The notes beneath the pieces were generated by a model. That model was not told the DNA's origin. It was given only the letters and a program-made list of their open reading frames with translations, and searched no databases. From assembly GCA_019415645.1 (NCBI GenBank), contig DXYV01000030.1, forward strand, positions 1 through 34,374: 34,374 nucleotides of DNA, given 5' to 3'. Made by a program: the position numbers and the translations under genes. Positions 16,418 through 23,129 of the stretch are shown one piece after another; position 1 is the stretch's first letter, and every line of letters begins with the position of its first letter. The DNA is from Clostridiales bacterium (GTDB taxonomy: Bacteria; Bacillota; Clostridia; Oscillospirales; Oscillospiraceae).

Positions 16418-17761
16418 TTATAGTTCCCTCAGTTTCCAGTACACGCCCACATTGGCCTCGGCGTCGCACCAAGCACGGTGAGCGTCCGGCTGTGAGATCC
16501 CAAACTGTTCTGACAGGTACTCCAGATTCAGTTTCTCCCAACCCTGCTGTGTTTTGAACCGCTTTGCATAGCGGTAGGTGTCAAAGAAGGGATTCTCCAG
16601 CCGAACCCCGGCCCGCTGGGCCGCCCGGCTGATGTAGTACAAGTCAGAGGATTTAATATTGTGGCCCACCAGAACCGCATCCCCCACAAACTCCGCAAAC
16701 TGCCGGATAACGGTGGATACATCCGGCTCTCCTGCCACCATTTCGTCGGTGATATGGGTGATCCGGGCGATACGCGGAACGATTTTCCGGCCCGGGTTGG
16801 CCAGCTGAGAGAACCGGTCTACGATCTGCCCATCCACCACCTTGACCGCTCCGATCTCTGTGATCTCGGCGGGGGAATCACCGGCTGCCGCACCGAACGT
16901 ACCAGTGGTCTCGATGTCGAAGGCCACAAAGCTGTCAAAGTCCGGCTCTGCCCTCTCTGGCATGGGCTGCGGCATCCCATCCTCCAGTTCCTCCATCTCC
17001 ACACCGGCCAAGGCCAGCAGCTCCATGGCCTGCATGATCTCATCCACTGTTCCGGTGAGCCTGAGCACCTTATAGCCGGTGCGGCGATCCTCTGTCGCCT
17101 GGTGTTGATGGACAGTCTCAAACGGCTCCGATACTTGGCTCACGGCATTGATGGCATCCTGATAGTGCAGAACATCGTCCAAGTCCAGCCGTTCCAGGTA
17201 TTTGGCCAGCAGCGCGTCTGTACGCACGCCACCGGTGGCTTTGATGCTGCGCAGATTCCGGGCGGCGTCGGAGATCTTCCGGTCCACCTCATCCTGCCAT
17301 GTCTTGGTATGGGTGGTTTTATTGAGCCACTTGCTGTCAAAGAATGCTGGACTATCAAACACTGCTTGGGCCAGCTCCCCCAGGGGCACGGCCTGTTTGC
17401 TGTAATACGCCCAGATTTCCGAGTGCTTGGCGTCCTTCTCCCGCTGGTCTATCTCGGAAACGAATTCCTTGATTTTGTCCAAAGGAGCATCCACCATGGC
17501 CAGCAGCTCCTTGACCTGGGCCTCGAACTCGTCATAAGGTGCCAGATATGCCTTTTTGATCTCTTTCCGCCGGTCGTCGATCTCCTTGCGCAGGCGGGTG
17601 AGTTCCTTCTTGTCCGCCTTGGCGTCAGCCAGCATATCTTCGGTGTAGATCACGTTCTCGTACCGGGCGAGCACCTGAGTTAAGGCATCCTTCATCTCAA
17701 AGAAGTTGTCGATGACCACTTCTCCCGGGTGCTGTCTGGATATCAGTTGTAATTCTTCCAT
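16418..17761 (-). CDS. DUF1351-DEDDh 3'-5' exonuclease fusion
   Basis: The protein has 447 residues from ATG 17761, chosen because a GAGG site lies upstream and the protein aligns from MEELQLISRQH; a longer in-frame start at 17872 has no support. The N-terminal half (about 1-245) resembles DUF1351, a phage-associated domain often coded near recombination genes, with a long charged coiled coil (ADKKELTRLRKEIDDRRKEI) at about 45-75. The C-terminal part is a DnaQ/PolC-type DEDDh exonuclease: DIE of FDIETTG at 282-284, a conserved HIT (RITHITDEM), VGHNIKSSD with the second acidic site, and AHRAWCDAEAN with the catalytic His and final Asp. All catalytic residues are present. It should remove nucleotides from DNA 3' ends. 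It faces the BRCT operon tail to tail; a functional link is possible but not shown. Confidence 0.9.
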   Translation of the reverse strand: MEELQLISRQHPGEVVIDNFFEMKDALTQVLARYENVIYTEDMLADAKADKKELTRLRKEIDDRRKEIKKAYLAPYDEFEAQVKELLAMVDAPLDKIKEFVSEIDQREKDAKHSEIWAYYSKQAVPLGELAQAVFDSPAFFDSKWLNKTTHTKTWQDEVDRKISDAARNLRSIKATGGVRTDALLAKYLERLDLDDVLHYQDAINAVSQVSEPFETVHQHQATEDRRTGYKVLRLTGTVDEIMQAMELLALAGVEMEELEDGMPQPMPERAEPDFDSFVAFDIETTGTFGAAAGDSPAEITEIGAVKVVDGQIVDRFSQLANPGRKIVPRIARITHITDEMVAGEPDVSTVIRQFAEFVGDAVLVGHNIKSSDLYYISRAAQRAGVRLENPFFDTYRYAKRFKTQQGWEKLNLEYLSEQFGISQPDAHRAWCDAEANVGVYWKLREL

Positions 17762-18037
17762 GTTTTTCACATCCTCTACATAGTTGATTACGAAATTATG
17801 AGATAGCAGATAGTCTTTATGGCTTCTTTCTGATATGGATTTTCCGCTGGAGGAGGGACAGCTGAAATTCAACTTCCTTGCGGCGTTTGAGACAAAAGGG
17901 GGGTCTGTATCTGGCCGACTCTCTTTGCGAATTCTCGCGCTCTTCTATTAACACAGCGAACTGGGCCTGTCGCTTGTCCTTTCCCGTGCAGGAATTGCTG
18001 TTGTCGGAATGGCTTGCAGGCTGCGTCTTTACAAGTG

Positions 18038-18294
18038 TCATTTGGATTTCATAGTTTTGACCACAGGATTGACAGCAAATGCGGAACAGCTCTTTACAGC
18101 CCCAAATGCAGAATCCCCAATCATACGCAGACTTTTGGGCATCGTGACGCCGGTCAGGCTGCCGTACCTGTAAAAGGCCCCGTTGCCGATTTTCGTCACG
18201 CCTCCGGGATGACCACATCCCCACCAGGGCTGTTATACTTCATCAAACCCCTCTTCTCAATGACAAAGTCCGAGTTGCCGATTATATGTTCCGC
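18038..18294 (-). pseudogene. BspA-type leucine-rich-repeat fragment, frameshifted
   Basis: On the minus strand one frame reads NSDFVIEKRGLMKYNSPGG then DVVIPE, and stops at a TGA after the next codon. One base inserted near 18202 restores GVTKIGNGAFYRYGSLTGV and MPKSLRMIGDSAFG, the LRR_5 pattern of BspA-like surface proteins. The frame ends at TGA 18038-18040. No start, signal peptide or anchor is present, so this is a short relic rather than a working gene. The adjoining minus-strand frame to 17817 is open but has no family resemblance; I regard it as decayed sequence. Confidence 0.75.
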
Positions 18295-18482
18295 TCCTTC
18301 CCGTATGTCTGCGTTTCCTTGATTCCATGTCGTCTGGCGATTTCCTCCAGCTCTTCGTCGTCTGCCTTTTGGATCTCATCCTCTTCGAGCAGCATGGCGG
18401 GCGTGCCGGCAAAGGCCCCGGCATATACGTCGTCCAGCAGTTTCTGGCGCAGGTCATCTGGATTTTGACTATACGGTTTCAT
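18282..18482 (-). CDS. Small acidic protein of unknown function (66 aa)
   Basis: ATG 18482 is preceded by GGGGGGAAAAGCTG, a good ribosome site; longer in-frame starts are less likely. The 66 residues (MKPYSQNPDDLRQKLLDDVY then AGAFAGTPAMLLEEDEIQ) are acidic and mostly helical, with no membrane segment, cysteine or known motif. It overlaps the first bases of the LRR relic. An imperfect hairpin (18530-18560, TTCCTTCC/GGAAGGAA with an ATGCT/AGCAT tip) lies in its leader and may affect expression. Small proteins of this kind occur in mobile elements of gut Firmicutes; that link is from memory and weak. Confidence 0.6.
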   Translation of the reverse strand: MKPYSQNPDDLRQKLLDDVYAGAFAGTPAMLLEEDEIQKADDEELEEIARRHGIKETQTYGKERNI

Positions 18483-19106
18483 CAGCTTTTCCCCCCTAAC
18501 ATAGTTGTAATAATATAGCAAAAGGCACCTTCCTTCCTCATGCTCAGCATTTGGAAGGAAAGCACCTTTCATTTACAATATGAATATGCAACCAGCATAG
18601 TACATTTGAAACATAACGCCTCGAACAGAAAGGAAACGAGGTATTAAATTGGATGAGTTATGTATGATGTGCATCATTGCTCCCTCTCGGCTCTGGAATA
18701 TATATTTATTATGCATTATAGCATTAAAAGGAACATAAAACAACTCGCGCCCGATTCCTTTTTGGCGAAAAACTCATTTACAACCCGACTCATCGCCATC
18801 AATGCCTGCCAACGTGTGTAGGAGGCTGATTTCGGTTTTTCACATCAGTAATGCAAAGAGCACCTTGATGTGGTATAATTACCCCGGTCGCCGCATGAAA
18901 CGCGCTGGCGCGCAACGCGCGCAGTTCCCAGGCCGGGGCAGAGAAAATCAGGTTGAAAACGTACCAAGTTACTACACCATTGGCCCGTAAATTTGCGTAG
19001 ATTTATGAAGAATAGCGTAGGTTTGCGGCAAAACACAAAAAATGAAAAAAGCGCCGGAAAGCCCATAGTATCAAGGTTTGAAGGCTTTTGAAGGGATATA
19101 AGAGAT
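18483..19106. other. Intergenic stretch, AT-rich, no gene supported
   Basis: About 620 bases with no credible coding sequence. It holds the hairpin at 18530-18560, a small CCTCG/CGAGG stem near 18622-18645, an extended -10 box TGGTATAAT (18871-18879) and, directly after it, a GC-rich palindromic block (18881-18938) closed by CCCCGG/CCGGGG. The compositional jump from AT-rich to GC-rich near 18880 suggests a junction between sequences of different origin. Confidence 0.6.
18871..18938 (+). promoter_or_regulatory. Extended -10 box followed by GC-rich stem structure
   Basis: TGGTATAAT (18871-18879) matches an extended -10 element, with no clear -35. CCCCGG near 18882-18887 can pair with CCGGGG near 18932-18937, and GCGCGC repeats in between pair with each other. 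It could start a transcript reading towards the phosphatase gene at 19107 or a short structured RNA. Support is by pattern only. Confidence 0.35.
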
Positions 19107-19694
19107 ATGATAAAAATACTATTCGTTTGCCATGGAAATATTTGCAGAAGCCCGATGGCTGAGTTTGTGATGAAGGACTTGGTAGAAAAGGCGGGGCTGG
19201 AGCAAGAATTTCATATTGAGTCGGCCGCCACCACCCGGGAGGAGATCGGAAACCCGGTCTATCCGCCGGCCCGCCGCAAATTGGCGGAGCACGGAATCGA
19301 CTGCGCCGGGAAGACGGCCCGACAGCTTCGGAGCGGCGACTACGGAGCCTATGACCTGCTGATCGGAATGGATCAGGAGAACCTGCGTGATATGCACCGC
19401 ATCTGCGGCGGCGATCCTGCGGGAAAAATCCACCTCCTGATGGAATATGCCGACGGCCGGAAGGGCCCCCCGCGCGGGTCCGGTGAAACGGGTCGCGTGG
19501 GGAGAGGAGAAACAAGGGAGCGCTTGGAGTTTTCGCCGCAGGCGGAAACGGAGAAAAGCGGACGCTGCTTCGACGACGTGGCGGACCCCTGGTACACCGG
19601 CGACTTTGAGGCGACCTGGCGGGATGTCCTGGCGGGCTGCCGCGGATTACTGGAGACGTGGACCCAAATACACGCGGACGACGCGAATGACTGA
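19107..19694 (+). CDS. Low-molecular-weight protein tyrosine phosphatase with an insert
   Basis: The protein has 195 residues from ATG 19107; the ribosome site (GAAGGG or AGAG) is weak. The N-terminus MIKILFVCHGNICRSPMAEF contains the complete C-x5-R-S P-loop (Cys8, Arg14, Ser15), and DPWYTGDFEATW near the C-terminus carries the general-acid Asp. The family is normally about 150 residues. Here about 37 extra residues, rich in Gly, Arg and Glu, lie between YADGR (ending near 19456) and DDVADPWY (from about 19567), in the loop before the catalytic Asp. It hydrolyses phosphotyrosine or phosphoarginine in the cytosol; the substrate is unknown. The stop overlaps an ATG of the UvrA-like frame, so the two are probably co-translated. 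Whether the insert spoils activity cannot be told. Confidence 0.92.
   Translation: MIKILFVCHGNICRSPMAEFVMKDLVEKAGLEQEFHIESAATTREEIGNPVYPPARRKLAEHGIDCAGKTARQLRSGDYGAYDLLIGMDQENLRDMHRICGGDPAGKIHLLMEYADGRKGPPRGSGETGRVGRGETRERLEFSPQAETEKSGRCFDDVADPWYTGDFEATWRDVLAGCRGLLETWTQIHADDAND
19460..19568 (+). repeat. Candidate in-frame repeat insertion inside the phosphatase gene
   Basis: About 110 bases that homologous phosphatases lack. The block starts with a GC palindromic stretch (CCCGCGCGGG, 19468-19477), contains GGGGAGAGGAGAAACAAGG (19499-19517) and then TTTTCGCCGCAGGCGGAAA, a short hairpin. Its composition differs from the gene around it. It is a multiple of three and stop-free in this frame. The limits are estimated from where family resemblance stops and resumes. 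Confidence 0.5.
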
Positions 19695-19716
19695 GGTGTT
19701 TGGTGTGAAGGAACCG

Positions 19717-22203
19717 ATGAATGCGCCCAAGGAGATCCAGATTTGGGGCGCGCGCGTGCACAATCTGAAAAATATCGATGTCAAGATCCCCCTTCATCAA
19801 ATCGTAGGAATTGCCGGTGTGTCCGGCTCGGGAAAATCATCGCTGGCGCTGGGCGTTTTGTATGCGGAGGGCTCCCGGCGCTATCTGGACGCGCTCTCCA
19901 CCTACACCCGGCGGCGGATGACCCAGGCCGCGAAAGCGGATGTAGATGAGGTGCTCTATGTCCCGGCGGCCCTGGCGCTGCACCAGCGGCCCGGCGTGCC
20001 GGGAATTCGCAGTACCTTCGGCACCGGAACCGAGCTGCTCAACAGTCTGCGGCTGATGTTCTCCAGGCTGGCCAGCCACCGCTGCCCAAATGGACACGAT
20101 CTGCCACCTACTCTGGCGGTGGCGGCGGGGCAGGAGCTGGTCTGCCCGGCGTGCGGCGCGCATTTTTATGCGCCGGGCGCAGAGGAGCTGGCATTCAACA
20201 GCCAGGGAGCCTGCCGCACCTGCGGCGGCACTGGAATCGTGCGCACCGTGGATCGGTCCACTCTGGTGCCCAACGAGTCCCTGACCATCGAGCAGGGGGC
20301 GGTGGCCCCCTGGAATTCGCTGATGTGGTCGCTGATGACCGACGTCTGCCGGGAGATGGGCGTCCGCACGGACGTGCCCTTCCGCGAGCTGACGGAGCGG
20401 GAAAAGGACATCGTCTACAATGGTCCGGCGGAGAAAAAGCACATTTTTTACCATGCCAAGGGCTCCAATCAGGCGGCGGAGCTGGACTTTACCTACTTCA
20501 ACGCGGTCTATACCGTGGAAAATGCCCTGGCAAAGGTGAAGGATGAAAAGGGCATGAAGCGGGTGGAGAAATTCCTGAAGGAGGACGTGTGCCCCGACTG
20601 CGGCGGGACCCGCCTGTCTCCAGCGGCGCGGGCGCCCAAACTGCGGGGAATCGGCCTGGACGAGGCCTGCCAGATGCCGCTGGCCGAGCTGGTAAAGTGG
20701 GTGGACGGGGTTCCGGCCGCCCTGCCCGAGGAAATGCGTCCCATGGCGGAGAGCATCTGCCAGTCCTTTCAGACAGTGGCCAGGCGGCTGATGGAGCTGG
20801 GACTGGACTACCTCACCCTGGACCGTTCGGCTGCCACCCTGTCCACGGGGGAGCGCCAGCGAATGCAGCTGGCACGGGCGGTCCGCAACCGGACCACCGG
20901 CGTGCTCTATGTGCTGGACGAGCCCTCCATCGGCCTGCACCCCTCTAACCTTGCGGGCCTGACTGCGGTGATGCATGATCTGGTGGCAGACGGAAATTCC
21001 GTTCTGCTGGTGGACCATGATACCCAGGTCCTGAAGGAAGCGGACTGGATCATCGAGCTGGGCCCGGAGGCCGGCGCCAACGGCGGGAGGGTGATCGCCG
21101 AGGGAACGGTCGGGGCGCTGGAAACAAACTCCGCCTCCCAGATCGGCCCGTTTCTGGCGGGGCGTGCTCCGGTCCAGGTCCGTCCCCGCGCCGCGAAAGA
21201 CGATCTGTTCCATGCGGGGAAGATCCGTCTGTCCACCGGGGCACTTCATACGGTAAAGCCGCTGGAGGTGGAGATACCCAAGGGAAAGCTGACTGTGGTG
21301 ACGGGCGTATCCGGCTCCGGCAAGACCACGCTGATTTTGGAGAGCCTGGTCCCTGCCCTGGAGGCTGTTACCACGGGGCGGCCCCTGCCCGGCCATGTGA
21401 ATGCCATCGAGGCCGAGGGAATCCAACGGGTGAAGCTCATGGACGCCACCCCCATTGGAATCAATGTCCGGTCCACGGTGGCTACCTATGCCAACGTCCA
21501 TGACGAGCTGCGCAAGGTGTATGCCCGGACGGCGGACGCCAAGCGATTGGGCTATAAGGCGGGGGACTTTTCCTACAATACGGGGCGGCTGCGCTGTCCC
21601 GTGTGCGACGGGACGGGTGAGATCAGTCTGGACGTACAGTTTCTGCCCGATGTGGACATTCCCTGTCCCGCGTGCCGCGGGTCCCGTTATGGGAAGGATG
21701 CGGGCCGGGTGGCCTATCCGACCCGAGGGGGAAAAGCCTACACGCTGCCTGACTTGATGGCGATGGATGTCAATACCGCGCTGGAGGCCTGCGCCGACTG
21801 GAAGGTCGTCCACCAGCGCCTGCGTGTGCTGCAAAGTCTGGGATTGGGCTATCTCACCCTGGGCGAGGCGACGCCCAGCCTGTCCGGCGGAGAGGCGCAG
21901 CGGCTGAAGCTGGCCAGCGAGATGGGCCGGGGACAGGCGGACACGGTCTTTGTGTTTGACGAACCCACCATCGGCCTCCACCCGCTGGATGTACAGACGC
22001 TGCTCGGCGTGTTCCAGACGCTGATGGAGAGCGGCGGGACCGTCGTAGTCATCGAGCATGACCTGGATGTGATCCGCAACGCCGATTACATCCTCGATAT
22101 GGGACCGGGCGGCGGCGAAAAGGGGGGCAGGATCGTTGCGGCCGGCACGCCAGCCGAGGTGGCCCAAAACGTGGACAGCGTCACAGGGCGCTATCTGCGG
22201 TAA
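19717..22203 (+). CDS. UvrA-like ABC ATPase (short UvrA paralogue)
   Basis: The protein has 828 residues from ATG 19717, with AAGGA 4 bases before it; an alternative ATG at 19687 overlaps the phosphatase stop and would add 10 residues. It carries two ABC ATPase units. Unit 1: Walker A GVSGSGKSS, signature LSTGERQR, Walker B VLYVLDEPSIGLHP. Unit 2: Walker A GVSGSGKTT, signature LSGGEAQR, Walker B FVFDEPTIGLHP. Zinc-type pairs CPACGAH, CRTCGGTG, CPDCGGTR, CPVCDGTG and CPACRGSR are present. Canonical UvrA is about 940 residues; this one is shorter at the N-terminal insert where UvrB binds, like UvrA2-type paralogues connected with drug or DNA-damage tolerance. It probably binds distorted DNA without UvrB. 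Just after the stop, AAGGGGGA (22203-22210) can pair with TCCCCCCTT (22257-22265), a weak 3' stem. Confidence 0.9.
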   Translation: MNAPKEIQIWGARVHNLKNIDVKIPLHQIVGIAGVSGSGKSSLALGVLYAEGSRRYLDALSTYTRRRMTQAAKADVDEVLYVPAALALHQRPGVPGIRSTFGTGTELLNSLRLMFSRLASHRCPNGHDLPPTLAVAAGQELVCPACGAHFYAPGAEELAFNSQGACRTCGGTGIVRTVDRSTLVPNESLTIEQGAVAPWNSLMWSLMTDVCREMGVRTDVPFRELTEREKDIVYNGPAEKKHIFYHAKGSNQAAELDFTYFNAVYTVENALAKVKDEKGMKRVEKFLKEDVCPDCGGTRLSPAARAPKLRGIGLDEACQMPLAELVKWVDGVPAALPEEMRPMAESICQSFQTVARRLMELGLDYLTLDRSAATLSTGERQRMQLARAVRNRTTGVLYVLDEPSIGLHPSNLAGLTAVMHDLVADGNSVLLVDHDTQVLKEADWIIELGPEAGANGGRVIAEGTVGALETNSASQIGPFLAGRAPVQVRPRAAKDDLFHAGKIRLSTGALHTVKPLEVEIPKGKLTVVTGVSGSGKTTLILESLVPALEAVTTGRPLPGHVNAIEAEGIQRVKLMDATPIGINVRSTVATYANVHDELRKVYARTADAKRLGYKAGDFSYNTGRLRCPVCDGTGEISLDVQFLPDVDIPCPACRGSRYGKDAGRVAYPTRGGKAYTLPDLMAMDVNTALEACADWKVVHQRLRVLQSLGLGYLTLGEATPSLSGGEAQRLKLASEMGRGQADTVFVFDEPTIGLHPLDVQTLLGVFQTLMESGGTVVVIEHDLDVIRNADYILDMGPGGGEKGGRIVAAGTPAEVAQNVDSVTGRYLR

Positions 22204-22263
22204 AGGGGGACGGTCGGAACAGGCTGCCGGGCGCTCCGACATCCCGGGAGCGAAAATCCCCCC

Positions 22264-22292
22264 TTGACAGGACTCTGGTCTTGGCTTACAAT
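22264..22292 (+). promoter_or_regulatory. Sigma-A promoter of the ECF transporter leader
   Basis: TTGACA (22264-22269), a 17-base spacer, then TACAAT (22287-22292) is a near-consensus promoter. Transcription should start at about 22299, exactly at the first strand of the three-stem leader. Confidence 0.85.
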
Positions 22293-22298
22293 AAACAC

Positions 22299-22399
22299 AC
22301 CGTTGGTTGGTCGGCACGAAGCCGGCTGCGGAGCGCCGAAGCGTTCCCGTGAGCCGAACGGTCCGTACAGTTTGCTTGTCTGATTTAGGTGTACCAGGA
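22299..22399 (+). ncRNA. Three-stem leader RNA, possible unassigned riboswitch
   Basis: P1 pairs ACCGTT (22299-22304) with AACGGT (22357-22362). Within it P2 is GTCGGC-ACGAA-GCCGGC (22310-22326) and P3 is GGAGCGC-CGAA-GCGTTCC (22330-22347), making a compact three-way junction. A further GTACA/TGTAC pair (22365-22369 with 22390-22394) follows, then an intrinsic terminator. Promoter, junction and terminator in front of a vitamin-type ECF transporter gene is the classic layout of a transcriptional riboswitch. I compared it by eye with TPP, FMN, cobalamin, THF, preQ1, lysine and SAM consensus cores and saw no match. The ligand is unknown. Confidence 0.6.
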
Positions 22400-22439
22400 A
22401 GGTATGCGCTTTCTCCCAGAGAAAGGGCATACCTTTTTT
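22400..22439 (+). terminator. Leader terminator before the ECF transporter gene
   Basis: Arms AGGTATGCGCTTTCTC (22400-22415) and GAGAAAGGGCATACCT (22419-22434) pair over nearly their full length around a 3-base CCA loop, followed by seven Ts ending at 22439. It lies 46 bases before the ATG, suited to conditional termination. Confidence 0.92.
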
Positions 22440-22484
22440 GCTGCCGCGGACCGCCGGAATGTTTGATAAAAAGGAGTGCTGACC

Positions 22485-23054
22485 ATGTCCTATGCAAAAA
22501 AACTGAGTATCTGCGCCGTTTGCATTGCCCTGTGCTATGCGCTGCCTCTGGCATTTCACGCCCTCGCCCTCGGAAGTCTGCTTTCGCCCATGCACCTTCC
22601 GGTGCTGCTGTGCGGGCTGGTGTGCGGGTGGCCGTACGGGCTCGTTTGCGGCATTGTGGGGCCCATTCTCTCCAGTGTGCTCTCCGCGATGCCGGCGGCG
22701 TCCCAGCTGGTCTATATGGTGCCCGAGCTGTGCGTCTACGGCTGGTGCGCCGGGCTGTTGTTCCGGCACATCCGTACCGGAAACAGCGTTGCCGATCTGT
22801 ACTGCGCCCTGATTCCCGCCATGCTGGCGGGCCGTGTAGCGGGCGGCCTGATGCGGGCGGTGTTTTACCTGGCGGGGGTGCAGAGTTACTCTCTGAGCCT
22901 GTGGGCCAGCGCCTATGTGGTGGGGACTCTGCCCGGAATCGTGCTGCAGCTGATCGTACTCCCCGTGTTGGTGCTGGTACTGATGAAAGCGCGGCTGATT
23001 CCGCCGCGTTACCCGGTGCTACGGGCGGAAGCTGCCGCGGTGAAAGAGCCGTAA
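22485..23054 (+). CDS. ECF transporter S component
   Basis: The protein has 189 residues from ATG 22485, with AAGGAG 8 bases upstream. It is a very hydrophobic membrane protein with about five or six segments (IALCYALPLAFHALALG, MHLPVLLCGLVCGWPYG, IVGPILSSVLSAM, LVYMVPELCVYGWCAGLLF, ALIPAMLAGRVAGGLM, VVGTLPGIVLQLIVLPVLVL). The MHLPVLLCGLVCGWPYGLVCG block and small-residue-rich helices are typical of substrate-binding S components of energy-coupling factor transporters. It would use shared EcfA/A'/T partners coded elsewhere to import a vitamin or a related small molecule. The substrate is not readable. The upstream promoter, leader and terminator suggest control by the imported compound. The next gene, a P-loop kinase 75 bases on, may trap the substrate by phosphorylation; that is inference. 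Confidence 0.88.
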   Translation: MSYAKKLSICAVCIALCYALPLAFHALALGSLLSPMHLPVLLCGLVCGWPYGLVCGIVGPILSSVLSAMPAASQLVYMVPELCVYGWCAGLLFRHIRTGNSVADLYCALIPAMLAGRVAGGLMRAVFYLAGVQSYSLSLWASAYVVGTLPGIVLQLIVLPVLVLVLMKARLIPPRYPVLRAEAAAVKEP

Positions 23055-23129
23055 GCAGCCGCAAAAGTCAACGATTTCCGCATAGCGCCCATTTCGTTTG
23101 CCGGATACAGAGAGAGGAGGCCCTGCCCG

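Noticed and set aside
17817..18224. 135-codon minus-strand open frame
   Set aside because: It runs through the LRR relic in the wrong frame and has no ribosome site or family resemblance.
4142..18294. Helicase island as an integrase-driven mobile element
   Set aside because: I saw no integrase, transposase, tRNA gene or clear att direct repeats on either side; horizontal transfer remains possible but its vehicle is not visible here.
19837..23064. Very long open frame on the minus strand (about 1075 codons)
   Set aside because: It lies opposite the UvrA-like and ECF transporter genes, has no family resemblance, is rich in Arg, Gly, His and Pro, and exists only because high GC codons give few stops on the other strand.
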